DNA of 64,000 bases from Actinomycetota bacterium (GTDB lineage Bacteria > Actinomycetota > Coriobacteriia > Anaerosomatales > JAUXNU01): assembly GCA_030682655.1 (NCBI GenBank), contig JAUXNU010000187.1, positions 1 to 64,000 of the forward strand, given 5' to 3'. The position numbers and the translations under genes were made by a program. The notes beneath the pieces are model-generated. The model was not told where the DNA came from. It saw only the letters and a list, made by a program, of their open reading frames with translations, and did not search any database. Below are positions 50,816 to 60,700 of this stretch, in pieces; within the stretch, counting starts at the first letter, position 1, and each line of letters starts with the position of its first letter.

Positions 50816-50821
50816 TATAAT
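50816..50821 (+). promoter_or_regulatory. TATAAT -10 element for the soluble histidine kinase
   Basis: A perfect TATAAT lies 5 bp after the ATPase terminator hairpin and 52-57 bp before the kinase start. No convincing -35 is seen, because the hairpin occupies that position. Confidence 0.5.
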
Positions 50822-50872
50822 CCCTGTGTCCGCCGCCCGGCTGCCCCAAGACGCACCGAAACGGACTTGCCT

Positions 50873-51562
50873 ATGCACGACGACACATCACGCACCGACC
50901 GTGAGTTCGCGGAGTCCCAGGCCCTCGTGGTACACGAACTGCGAGCCCCTCTGACCGTCGTGCGCGGCTACCTCGACCTTCTGCGTCGCCCCATGGGAGA
51001 CGCCGACCGGCTCAGGGCCATCGCGTCTGCTCAGCGCGCCACTGAGCGACTCGACACGATGCTCGATGACCTGCTGGCCACGATGGCCGGGCGCGATCTC
51101 TTCTCGCCCTACCAGACGGAGTTCGTGCCGCTCCGCTTCCTCGCCGAAGACATCGCCGAGGAACTCCGCCCCCTCGGTGACTACAGCATCTCCGTCACGG
51201 GCGAGAATTGCTCGGTCCTCGGCGAGCTGGGGCGACTGCGCCAGGCCATCTTCAACCTGGTCAGCAACGCCATGAAGCACACGCCGTCCGATGGCATGGT
51301 CGCCGTCATGATCACCTGCGACGCGAAGGAGGCCGTTCTGTCCGTCGAAGACGATGGGCCTGGTGTGTCGCCCGAGGACCGCGAGCGCATCTTCGGCCTA
51401 TTCGAGCGGGTCACGGCCGGGCGCAGCATGCCCGCCGGCCTCGGGTTGGGACTCCCGGTGGCACGCACGATCATCGAGGCGCACGGAGGCACCGTCGCGC
51501 TCGAGGATCCCGTGGAACTCGCCGGCGCTCGCTTCGTCGTGAGAATGCCGGTCGCGTACTAG
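50873..51562 (+). CDS. soluble histidine kinase without a sensor domain
   Basis: 229 residues. HisKA with VVHELRAPLTVVRGYL (about 20-35; His present) is followed directly by an HATPase domain with N box LVSNAMKHT, G1 SVEDDGPGVSP and G2 GLGLGLPVARTI. There is no TM, PAS or HAMP, so the input must come from a partner or the cytosol. The start is uncertain (TTG 50867 or ATG 50873) with no clear ribosome site. No response regulator is adjacent. Confidence 0.82.
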   Translation: MHDDTSRTDREFAESQALVVHELRAPLTVVRGYLDLLRRPMGDADRLRAIASAQRATERLDTMLDDLLATMAGRDLFSPYQTEFVPLRFLAEDIAEELRPLGDYSISVTGENCSVLGELGRLRQAIFNLVSNAMKHTPSDGMVAVMITCDAKEAVLSVEDDGPGVSPEDRERIFGLFERVTAGRSMPAGLGLGLPVARTIIEAHGGTVALEDPVELAGARFVVRMPVAY

Positions 51563-51581
51563 CGCGAACTGGCAGCGGCCC

Positions 51582-52526
51582 CTACGTTTCGAGCGCGAAG
51601 TCGACGAGCATCCTGCACAGTTCGGGGAACTCGATACCGGCTGCCCGCGCGGCATCCGGCAGAAGACTTGTCGCAGTCATGCCGGGGATAGTGTTGGTCT
51701 CGAGTAGATGAACCGTTCCGTCCTCGGTCACGATCGTGTCGGATCGCGACATCCCCCGGCATCCAAGCACCTCGTGCGCCTCCAGCGAGATACGCTGGCA
51801 TTCATCGCGCAGCTCCCGGGAGACTCGAGCCGGGATGATGTGGTTGCTCATGCCGGGCACGTACTTGGATTCATAGTCGTAGAACTCGTGCTCGGGCACG
51901 ATCTCCAGCGTGGGCAGTGCAAACGGGTCGTCATTGCCAAGGACGCCCACTGTCACCTCGACACCCGCGATGAACTCCTCAACGAGTACAACGTCGTCGT
52001 GCACGAACGCCTCTCCGATGGCTGCCGGCAGCTCCCCGGGTGTGTGGGCGATCGTGACGCCGATCGCCGACCCCTCATTGGCGGGCTTCACGACCGTCTT
52101 CGTGCCAAGGTCGGCGGTGATCGCCGCCTCGTCGTAGGGCCGCCCGCGCCGGAGCACGACATACGGTGGCGTCGGAATTCCGGAGTATGCGTAGACATGC
52201 TTGGACATCACCTTGTCCATCGCAAGTGCACTCGCCAACACGCCGGATCCCACGTACGGCATACCAAGGAGTTCCAGCAGGCCTTGCACCGTGCCGTCCT
52301 CGCCAAGACGACCGTGCAGACAGATGAAGACGACGCCGGCGCCCGAGCTGCGCAGTGAGTCGATGAAGTCCGGGTCGCCCGCGTCTATCTCGAGGATAAC
52401 GTGCCCGGTCTCCTGCAACGCGCGGGCAACCTGGGCTCCCGTGTTGAGTGAGACCTCGCGCTCCGCAGACCGCCCGCCCATCAGCACGGCAACCACCGGA
52501 CGACCGGTCTGGGGTGCCTTGGTCAT
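51582..52526 (-). CDS. ddl: D-alanine--D-alanine ligase
   Basis: 314 residues, normal for a Ddl. The ATP-grasp fold shows GGRSAEREVSL (start), GRLGEDGTVQGLLE, the flexible serine loop EGSAIGV and catalytic-side EFYDYESKY, and ends with LLETNTIPGMT. The Tyr in YDYE fits a D-Ala-D-Ala enzyme rather than the D-lactate-forming VanA type, so no intrinsic glycopeptide resistance is predicted. The ATG at 52526 follows GGTGGAGGACC. It makes the cytoplasmic peptidoglycan dipeptide precursor. Confidence 0.93.
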   Translation of the reverse strand: MTKAPQTGRPVVAVLMGGRSAEREVSLNTGAQVARALQETGHVILEIDAGDPDFIDSLRSSGAGVVFICLHGRLGEDGTVQGLLELLGMPYVGSGVLASALAMDKVMSKHVYAYSGIPTPPYVVLRRGRPYDEAAITADLGTKTVVKPANEGSAIGVTIAHTPGELPAAIGEAFVHDDVVLVEEFIAGVEVTVGVLGNDDPFALPTLEIVPEHEFYDYESKYVPGMSNHIIPARVSRELRDECQRISLEAHEVLGCRGMSRSDTIVTEDGTVHLLETNTIPGMTATSLLPDAARAAGIEFPELCRMLVDFALET

Positions 52527-52542
52527 GAGTTGGTCCTCCACC

Positions 52543-53025
52543 TCAGCCGAATGGTCCGATGAGCCCGAGTCTGAGCGCGTCCAGAACGTACAGAGCGCCC
52601 CACCACGCGACAACTCCCAACAGCGTGGAGATCGACCCCCGGACGAGTGCCGTGGTGAACAAGCCGCCTCGCCTTCCCACGCCCGCACGCAGCCAGACAG
52701 CAAGCCACACGATGATGCTGGCGAGCGGGCCCAGGAGCATGAGCACGAGTCCCGCGAGCACGACATAGGGGTAGACGATCTGTTCGACAGCCGGGACCGC
52801 ACCTTCCGCGGTGGAGATCTGAGTACCGGCGTATGCGACAAGTCCGATCCAGAGCACCCCGTACACCAGGAAAGGCCACCAGGGAATGCGCGGACGGGTC
52901 TCCGAGACGAGTTCCTCGGCCACCGCAGGCTCGGGCGCAGGCTCCTCGGCGATGTCGCTGTTCGCTGCGTCCTCGGGCGCAATCTCGGCGACTTCTGCGC
53001 CGGGTTCTTCGACAAGCTCGTCCAT
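52543..53025 (-). CDS. membrane protein with acidic N-terminus
   Basis: 160 residues. The first 45 are Glu/Ala/Pro-rich and probably disordered, followed by three TM helices (about 50-68, 82-108, 128-150). No family is recognised. It is 16 bp upstream of ddl on the same strand, so it is probably co-transcribed. Confidence 0.55.
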   Translation of the reverse strand: MDELVEEPGAEVAEIAPEDAANSDIAEEPAPEPAVAEELVSETRPRIPWWPFLVYGVLWIGLVAYAGTQISTAEGAVPAVEQIVYPYVVLAGLVLMLLGPLASIIVWLAVWLRAGVGRRGGLFTTALVRGSISTLLGVVAWWGALYVLDALRLGLIGPFG

Positions 53026-53245
53026 GTGTTCCCCTCCCGGTCGTCCACTGGCAGTCTACGCGAGCGGGTGCCCTGCCTCAACACGCTCGCGTACCGGAAA
53101 GCCCCTTGAATCGGCCTTGTGTGAGCCTCGCACGCACTGTGGTGCTTCTATGCATTCTGCGCGTGATTGACCACGGGTTCTGTCCGAAGGCGTACCATGG
53201 TTTCTCGAAGAAGAGACCGCCTCCCGCGAGCACGAGGTGACCGCG

Positions 53246-54604
53246 ATGCAAGATGAACCGACAACGCCCGAACCGTCCGGGGAGCCCGTCATCCCATCAG
53301 CTCCTGAGAATCAAGCGTGGCCCCCCGCGGAGCCCGCCCTCGAGGTCGCTCCGGCACCGGTGCCTCTGCCACTGGCCGAGACCGCATGGGCGCCGCCTCA
53401 GGAGCCCCCGCCCGCTGACGCCAAGGAACCCCGGCAATCGCCGTCGACGGGAGCCGTGATCGGCATTTCGCTCTTCACCGCTTTGATCGTCGCATCGGTC
53501 GTCGGAGGCGCTGCCGGACTCGGGGGCGCATGGCTGGCTACACACAGCGACCAGAAGACCCCCTCCACCGTACAGGTCATCCCCGCCGAAACCGACGAGC
53601 CTGTCATTGCCGCAGCCGCGGCCGCGTTGCCCACCGTGGTCAACATCGACGTAGCCGGGGTGACGGCAACGGCCGCCTCACCGGACTCGGGACTGCCTGG
53701 AGGACATCCCGGCGTTCCCGCGGTCTCGAACGGCTCCGGTGTCGCCTACAAGCGCACCGAGGACGGAGGGACCTACATCATCACCAACGCGCACGTTGTC
53801 GAGAACGGCGAGGATATCTCCGTGACGGATTCCGGTCGCGAGTACTACGACGGCGAGTTGGTCGGGTTCGACACTGAAACAGATATCGCCGTGGTGTCGG
53901 TCTCCGCCAAACTCCCGCTCATCGACATCGGGAACTCCCACGAGCTCTCGGTGGGGCAGCTGGTCGTCGCGATCGGTTCGCCGTACGGCCTCTCACAGTC
54001 TGTCAGCTCCGGAGTCGTCTCCGCCCTTGGCCGGGCGTTGACCGACTCGGTCGATGCGCCGGCAGGGATCTACCCGCTGATCGACGTCATTCAGACCGAC
54101 GCGGCGATAAACCCCGGCAACTCCGGCGGCGCTCTTGTCGACCGAGCTGGCCGCCTCGTGGGCGTCAACTCGGCGATCTACTCTGACACGGGAGCCAGCG
54201 CCGGCATCGGCTTCGCCATTCCCGTCGAGACTGCGGTTCGCGTCGCTGACCAGCTCATTCTATCCGGAACTGTCGATCATCCCTTCCTTGGCGTGCTTGG
54301 CCAGGACGTGGATTCCGTGCTTGCCAAGGAAGAGAAGCTGCCTGTGGCCGAGGGCGCGTTCGTTGTCGACGTGACAAAGGGCACCGAAGCGGAAAAGGCC
54401 GGGGTGAAGAAGGGCGATGTGATCGTGTCGCTCGACAGCGCCAAGATCCGCTCGATGAACGACCTCATCCTCGAAGTTCGGCGTCACGAAGTCGGCGATC
54501 GAGTAGTGATCGGCTTGTACCGAAAGGGCGAGCGAGCCGAACTCACGATGACAGTCGGAACGAAGCCGGCCAACATCGAGACACCTGCTGAGGAAGCCGA
54601 GTAG
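53246..54604 (+). CDS. HtrA/DegP-family serine protease with TM anchor
   Basis: 452 residues. A Pro/Glu-rich cytoplasmic N-terminus (about 1-60), one TM (about 64-92), a trypsin-like domain with catalytic triad His183 (TNAHVVENG), Asp213 (ETDIAVV) and Ser293 (NPGNSGGAL), and a single PDZ domain (about 340-440). This is the actinobacterial HtrA/PepD layout for extracytoplasmic protein quality control. Start ATG 53246 (or GTG 53237); an ACGAGG site precedes it. It converges with the cytochrome gene. Confidence 0.92.
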   Translation: MQDEPTTPEPSGEPVIPSAPENQAWPPAEPALEVAPAPVPLPLAETAWAPPQEPPPADAKEPRQSPSTGAVIGISLFTALIVASVVGGAAGLGGAWLATHSDQKTPSTVQVIPAETDEPVIAAAAAALPTVVNIDVAGVTATAASPDSGLPGGHPGVPAVSNGSGVAYKRTEDGGTYIITNAHVVENGEDISVTDSGREYYDGELVGFDTETDIAVVSVSAKLPLIDIGNSHELSVGQLVVAIGSPYGLSQSVSSGVVSALGRALTDSVDAPAGIYPLIDVIQTDAAINPGNSGGALVDRAGRLVGVNSAIYSDTGASAGIGFAIPVETAVRVADQLILSGTVDHPFLGVLGQDVDSVLAKEEKLPVAEGAFVVDVTKGTEAEKAGVKKGDVIVSLDSAKIRSMNDLILEVRRHEVGDRVVIGLYRKGERAELTMTVGTKPANIETPAEEAE

Positions 54605-54667
54605 CCGTACCCTGCACGGGCAAACGTACAGCGTGCCCCGGGCGGAGCCCTCGGTTCTTCCGGAGCG

Positions 54668-56023
54668 CTACCCTGCCGAACCCTTGCTGAAGCGAAGCAC
54701 CGCTAGCACGACGACGGACACGAAGGCAATCAGCCCCACTGCAACCACCCAGAGTGGCACCGTACCGCCCCCCTTGGTTCCGTCGCTCTCCGAGGCCGCC
54801 TGCTTGCGTGATTTCTCCGATCCGTACGCGGTCATCGCTGTCGAAGCCATCAGCGTTGTCGGGATCTCGACTCCCGCCGCTTCCGCCATCTCCTCGGGAG
54901 CGGACCGGTACGTCAGACGGGCTGTCACGGTGACGCTCCCGTCCTCGGGCATCAGAACATCGAATGTGTCCGTGACTGACTCCTTGGGCGGAATCCTGTC
55001 GTCCGAGGAGAACGCGACAGCCTCCCACAGCTCGGCGGGAGCGTTGCCCTTCTCGTCCTTGAGGACGCTGCCGAACTCATGCGTGCCGATGACGTTCTCC
55101 GCGCCACTGCTGTCCGTCGCGACGACCTCAAGCAGCATGCGCCGGATCTCTGTGAGACCGGTCGGGAGATAGTGCCCTGCTCCAGAGTTCGTGATGGTCA
55201 CCCTGCCCGGCTGCACGGTTCCGGGGGCGAAGATGTCCGGCAGCTCCATCTCTAGCGTTGCGGCCGCCTTGAGCCGCTCCTCGGCGCGCTCCGCATCGCC
55301 GAGCCCCACGTTGCCGCCCGCGAAAGTCATGATGTAGATGTGGTCGCGCTGTGGCCCGCCCGCTGCCGCGCTTCCCGGATACGGTTTGACGACACCTGGT
55401 CCTGGCGTCATGTGGCAGTCCTGGCAAACCGTGCCCTGCGCAGCGTAGGGGCCGTTCTTCCATTCGGTGTAGGTTGCCTCAAGGTGCATCCCGTTGCCCG
55501 GGTGGTTGACGTTGTGGCACATCCCGCAGAACTCCGCGGTCTCGTGGAACTGAGAGTAGACCGTCTTGTGGTACGGAGACTTCGCGTCCCTGAACTGCGC
55601 GCGTTTGGGCCCGTCGGGCTTGACCTTTAGAGATGTGTTCCCGAGTGGCTCGGAGGTGCCGATGACCTGGTGGCACAGATCGCAGGTCACTCCTTGGCGG
55701 GCCTGGGGCGGCATCTTGTCGGGCGCGCCGGACAAGCCGGCCATGACCGCGACCGCACCGTGGCAGGCCTCACAGAACGGACCGATCGCGCCGTCCGTGG
55801 CCTTGTTTGCCTCATCCAGCTTGTAGCGGTAGAGCGGGTCGATGAGAGCCTTCGCGTGCATCGACTCATTCCACGTCTCCATGAAGGCCGCGTGGCACCC
55901 GCAGTTCTCCACGGGCTCGAACTTGTCCACCGGCACCTTGGGTAGCGCAGCCGCTGAGGCCACGAACGCCAAGGCGACCATACACACCGCCACCACCGTG
56001 GCGACTCCGCGAAATCGTCTCAA
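54668..56023 (-). CDS. membrane-anchored multihaem c-type cytochrome
   Basis: 451 residues. Signal peptide (about 1-27), then a haem region (about 40-215) with four canonical CxxCH sites (CEACH, CDLCH, CGMCH, CQDCH) and one contracted site CGCH near the N-terminus. A beta-rich domain follows (about 230-400), then a C-terminal TM (about 425-445). The haem part resembles cytochrome c554-type multihaem proteins. It may serve as an extracytoplasmic electron carrier; the CcmF-like genes at 22853-24465 could help mature it. The TTG at 56023 is chosen for AGAGGGG six bases upstream; GTG 56047 is an alternative. Confidence 0.82.
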   Translation of the reverse strand: MRRFRGVATVVAVCMVALAFVASAAALPKVPVDKFEPVENCGCHAAFMETWNESMHAKALIDPLYRYKLDEANKATDGAIGPFCEACHGAVAVMAGLSGAPDKMPPQARQGVTCDLCHQVIGTSEPLGNTSLKVKPDGPKRAQFRDAKSPYHKTVYSQFHETAEFCGMCHNVNHPGNGMHLEATYTEWKNGPYAAQGTVCQDCHMTPGPGVVKPYPGSAAAGGPQRDHIYIMTFAGGNVGLGDAERAEERLKAAATLEMELPDIFAPGTVQPGRVTITNSGAGHYLPTGLTEIRRMLLEVVATDSSGAENVIGTHEFGSVLKDEKGNAPAELWEAVAFSSDDRIPPKESVTDTFDVLMPEDGSVTVTARLTYRSAPEEMAEAAGVEIPTTLMASTAMTAYGSEKSRKQAASESDGTKGGGTVPLWVVAVGLIAFVSVVVLAVLRFSKGSAG

Positions 56024-56182
56024 ACCATGCCCCTCTCGCTGGCGCACGCGCTCGAAGGTCTTGTACGCTTTGTACCCCTTGGCCGCGCGGTCAACTACCT
56101 CGCGACCGACGGCATTGGTTTCGGGGAATGATTAGACTCGCAACCATGGTACCTGCCCGATCGCCTGGAAAGGAGCTCTCTG

Positions 56183-56689
56183 ATGGTGGAGACCTATCGA
56201 TGCAAAGGCTGCGGCTACTTCCACGTCGGCCCCGCGCCCGAGCACTGCCCCGTGTGCGGTGCACCGCGCTCTGCGTTCGAATCGTACGCGGGCCCTGGCG
56301 ACCTCAGGAGCACGAAGACGCTCGACAACCTCAAGGCCGCATTCGCCGGCGAATCGCAGGCCAACCGGATGTACACGCTGTTCGCCCGCATCGCCGAACT
56401 GGAGGGTGCGCACGAGGCGCGCGCCGCCTTCGAACGCGCTGCTGCCGAGGAGACCGCGCACGCCCACGGCCATCTCGCATACATGAGCGGATTCGGCACC
56501 ACTGCCGAGAACCTCACGATCGCGGCGTCCGGTGAGGACTACGAGTGTACCGAGATGTACCCGAAGTTCGCGGAGGTCGCCGAGGAGGAGGGCTTTCCGG
56601 AGATCGCCTTCTACTTCCGGGCGGTAGGACGCTTCGAGAAGGAGCACCGCGAGGGCTACCGCAAGGCCACGGAAGTCCTCGGCAAGTAG
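56183..56689 (+). CDS. reverse rubrerythrin
   Basis: 168 residues. A rubredoxin-like domain is at the N-terminus (C7, C10, C22, C25) and a ferritin-like di-iron domain follows (about 40-165), with ExxH-type ligands ([16 protein letters not shown]). This is the reverse of classical rubrerythrin. Such proteins reduce H2O2 or O2 in anaerobes. The ATG at 56183 follows GGAAAGGAG. rlmN begins immediately downstream, so the two are probably co-transcribed. Confidence 0.9.
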   Translation: MVETYRCKGCGYFHVGPAPEHCPVCGAPRSAFESYAGPGDLRSTKTLDNLKAAFAGESQANRMYTLFARIAELEGAHEARAAFERAAAEETAHAHGHLAYMSGFGTTAENLTIAASGEDYECTEMYPKFAEVAEEEGFPEIAFYFRAVGRFEKEHREGYRKATEVLGK

Positions 56690-56690
56690 C

Positions 56691-57746
56691 GTGGCGGAAC
56701 CGACCGCTTCGACAGACATCCTCTCCCTCGACGCCAAGGGAATCGCCGAGGCGCTTGCCGGGATCGGTGAACCGCGATATCGCGCGGGTCAGGTCATCAG
56801 GTGGCTCCACGGGCGCGGCGTGGGGTCTTACGACGAGATGACCGATCTGCCCGCCGCGCTTCGTGAACGCCTCGCCGCGACTCACCCGCTTCGGCGGGCG
56901 CAAGTGGACGCCCGCCAGGTCTCGGCAATCGACGACACTCGCAAGTACCTCGTACGCCTGTCCGATGGCGCTGAGGTGGAGTCCGTCGGTCTGCCCGCAG
57001 GCGACCGCCTCACGGTCTGCTTCTCGACCCAGGCCGGATGCGCCATGGGCTGCGCCTTCTGCGCAACCGGTCTCGGAGGACTTGTACGCAACCTCTCCGC
57101 CGGCGAGATGGCGGACCAGGTGCGCGTGGTTTCGCAGGACTTCGGCAGACGGGTCACCAACGCAGTCGCGATGGGCCAGGGCGAACCTTTCGCGAACTAC
57201 GACGCCGTACTGGGCGGTCTCCGGTTTCTCAACTCCACTGATGCGTTTGGCATCGGAGCCCGACACATCACGGTCTCTACCTGCGGTCTCCTTGGCGGGA
57301 TAGGCAGGTTGGCCCGCGAGCCGGAGCAGTTCACTCTCGCGGTATCGCTACATTCCGCGCGCCAGAACACGCGCGACAGGCTCATGCCCGGAATGCGGGG
57401 TGTTTCCCTCGCCGAGCTGCGCGAGACACTCGCCGACTACGCCGACATCAGCGGGCGACGCTTCTCGCTCGAATACGCCCTCATCGACGGGGTCAATGAC
57501 ACGGCCGAGGAGTTCGCTGCGCTGGCTTCTTGGTGTCGGGGACTCCTGTGTCATGTGAACCTCATCCCGGCGAACCCGGTCTCCGGCACCGGGCTTGCCC
57601 GCAGCGAGTCCGAACGCACGCACGAGGCTGTCCGGCTGCTCGATGCGGCAGGTGTCGACGTGTCGGTCCGAGCCGAGCGGGGCGCGGATATCGATGCGGC
57701 CTGTGGTCAGCTGCGTCAGCGAGCTAGCAAGACCCCGGCGGACTGA
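56691..57746 (+). CDS. rlmN: dual-specificity rRNA/tRNA methyltransferase RlmN
   Basis: 351 residues. The radical-SAM motif is CAMGCAFC. The GQGEP motif for SAM binding, a catalytic Cys in VSTCGL, and the second conserved Cys in the C-terminal region fit RlmN. It methylates A2503 of 23S rRNA and A37 of some tRNAs. The GTG at 56691 starts one base after the rubrerythrin stop. Its end overlaps the addA-like gene on the opposite strand by 23 bp. Confidence 0.92.
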   Translation: MAEPTASTDILSLDAKGIAEALAGIGEPRYRAGQVIRWLHGRGVGSYDEMTDLPAALRERLAATHPLRRAQVDARQVSAIDDTRKYLVRLSDGAEVESVGLPAGDRLTVCFSTQAGCAMGCAFCATGLGGLVRNLSAGEMADQVRVVSQDFGRRVTNAVAMGQGEPFANYDAVLGGLRFLNSTDAFGIGARHITVSTCGLLGGIGRLAREPEQFTLAVSLHSARQNTRDRLMPGMRGVSLAELRETLADYADISGRRFSLEYALIDGVNDTAEEFAALASWCRGLLCHVNLIPANPVSGTGLARSESERTHEAVRLLDAAGVDVSVRAERGADIDAACGQLRQRASKTPAD

Positions 57747-60700
57747 CTACGCACAGGCCACTCATGCCCGCCGGGCAGCGCTGGCACGCGCCAGGGTCGT
57801 AAGCATCACGAGGTTCGTATGAGTGTGCCGCGATGCGATCGTACAGCACCACGATCTCACTCTCTATTCGACCTGCTTCCGCAGCCACGAACTCGAAACG
57901 GATCTCCTGAGGGCACGCATCGGAGGCGATAACCTCCGGGCGCGAGAACACGACGTGTACCAGGCTCGCTCCGTCCACTATCGCAGCAAGCGCGTAGCAC
58001 TCCGCCTGCAGGCGATAGCGTTCCCGCAGCTCATCCGGGTTGCCTGACGTCCCCGTCTTGTAGTCGACGATCAGGGCCTCCCCAGCGGTCTTCGAGTAGA
58101 GGTCGATCACGCCCCCCAGGCTGAACCGGTCTTCCGCCAGACGAATCGAGAACGGCGCCTCGCGACGAACGACATCCCCGCTCCATGCCTCCCTGGCCGT
58201 TGCCGAGCGCACAAAGGACCCCGCCGCATCCACGAGACATCCATACTCGGACTCTCCGAGCTCGAACTGCCTGGCGATTGCGCGCATGCGCTCTGCGTCG
58301 GGGAGACCCGGCCCCGAGAGCTGCAAGACCGAGTGGACCGCCGATCCGAACCCGCGCGGATCCGACGCTCCTTCGGACACCACCTCGGCCGCGGGCACGC
58401 CAAGGATGCTTTCGTAGTAGAAGCGCCGGCCACAGCGCTTGAGTCCGTCGAGGTGCGAATACGAGACCTGCCCGGGTGTCACATCCACCAATCTCGTAGA
58501 CGGCAGAGGCTGTCCGCATCTGGGCGGTGCTCCACCAGCGGGTGACCCTCCCGCGGAAGCGACTTCCGCGAGCTCGGGTTGCCCGGCATCGAGGACGCGG
58601 ACGCGACACGATTCTGAGCTATCCAACGCAACCACCTCGTCGGACTCGCCGGCAACGGGCACGCCGACCTCGAGCAGTCGTGCGAGTTTGAGCAGGTCGT
58701 TCAGGGCACGAGGAGGGCTCTTGGGGCTCAGCTTGTACGAACCGCTCACCAGCAGGGCATCGCGCGCCCGGGTGAAAGCCACGTAGAGGACGCGATTCTC
58801 CTCGGCGCGCTCCGCCTCCTTGTGCGACTCGGCGATCTCCCGGAACCAGGTAGTGTGCGAGAAGTTCAGGCCGCTGCGATTCAGACGATCCCCCGGTGCC
58901 CGCACCGCAAGCCGCAGGCCGTCGTCATGCGTCTCGAGCCTCGATATCTCGGCGCCATGACTGCAACTGGCTCCGAGATCGACCACGGCGACCACGGGGA
59001 ACTCAAGTCCCTTCGACGCATGAACGCTCATGATGCGGACCGCGCGTGAGTGGTCGTCAGCAACCGTCACAGGTGCCTCAGCCTCACCGAAACGCTCCTT
59101 GGCGTCGAGCCACGCTGCAAAACCCGCAGGGCCGGTTTGCCCGTTCGCCTCGAAGGCGTCGGCCTGCCTGATGACCTTGAGGACGTTGGCCAACGCATCG
59201 CGTCCGGTGTTCCCGCGCGACAGGAGTAGCACGTCAAGCCCGGTTTCCTCGACGAGCCGCACAAGAACCTCACCCAGCCGCAAAGCGCCGACACGCCGAC
59301 GCGCCGAGTCTATCGCTGCAATGAGGCACGAGGCCGCTGCCACGTCAGCATTCGCGAGGTCTGCGACTTGTCTGGACAGTCCCGCCCACAACGAAAAGCG
59401 CCCGCCCGCCGTGCGCGACTTGCCGAGGAGCGCGAGCGCATCGTCGGAAACGCCGATGTCCGATGCGAGCACGCGGCCGAAAGCCTCGTCGTCATTGGGG
59501 TTCGCGACGACCCGCACGAGCGCTCGCATGAGTGCAACCTCTGCAAGCTCGAAGAAACGCGAACCGCCGACGATGACCGCTGTGAGCCCGACCTGCGAGA
59601 GCGCGTCGGCGTAGACGTGAGCATAGCGGTACCTGCGCACAAGAACCGCCATGTCGCCGGGATCGATGCCCGCGGCTGCAAGCTCACCGAGCCGGGTGGC
59701 GACCTCCTCGGCCTCGCGTCTCCTGCCGCCCTCACCGTCGCTGCGCGTAGAGTCGACGAAGGTCGCTTCCACCCTCGGCCTTCCATCGAGCGGGTGCAGC
59801 GGCCGCGCCGCATCAGGCGCCCGGAGTCGCATGAGGTCGTCTCCGAAGTACTCATCCGATCCGAACACGTCGTTCACGAAGCCAAGGATGTCCGGATGCG
59901 AGCGGTAGTTCGTGTCGAGTTCGACTACCAGAGCATCTCGGGATCTCATCTCCTCGGCGTGATGTTGGTAGACGTCGACATCGGCGCCGCGGAACCGGTA
60001 GATCGACTGCTTCTCGTCGCCAACGGTGCACAGGTTCCCGTGACCGAGTGCGCGTACGAGTCGCAGCTGCAGGGCATCAGTGTCCTGAAACTCATCGATC
60101 ATCACGAGCTTGAACTGCTCGGCATACCGGGCTGCGATATCGGCGCGCCGCTCAAGGAGTTCCACCGCCCTCGTCTGCAGATCGTCGAAGTCGAGCATCC
60201 CGGCATCTGCCTTGAGCTGTGCATACCGCGCCGAGAAGCCTGCCACGAGTCTCCCCAGGACGGCCGCGTGGGGCGCGGCGAGCGCGGCGGCCACGCGGCC
60301 TACGAGACGCTCGCGGGCAGCCTTGAGCTCGGCATGCGCGTCGGAAAGCCCCTTCGTGTTGGATTTGAACAGGGAGTGTTCCTCGAGCAGGTTCATGCAC
60401 GCCTCGAGGCGTTCGCCATCGGAGAGGACCGTACTGCAGATGCCGGCGCACGCTTCGCGCTGATGCGTGCAAAGCGCGAGGTAGTCCATGACCCCTGCGG
60501 CGTTCCCGACGTACTCACTGCACGCGTCGGCACCGCTCTCGATGAGTTCGAGCAGCTCGCGAACGACCTCGTCGGCGCTCGGTGCCGGCTCGAGCAGAAG
60601 ATCGTCCGCGCCGAGACCGCGTGTCGCAAGCTCGCGTGCTGTCTGCTGCACCGAGGAGAACACGCGGTCGAATCCGAAGATGTCGAACAGGACAGCTGCG

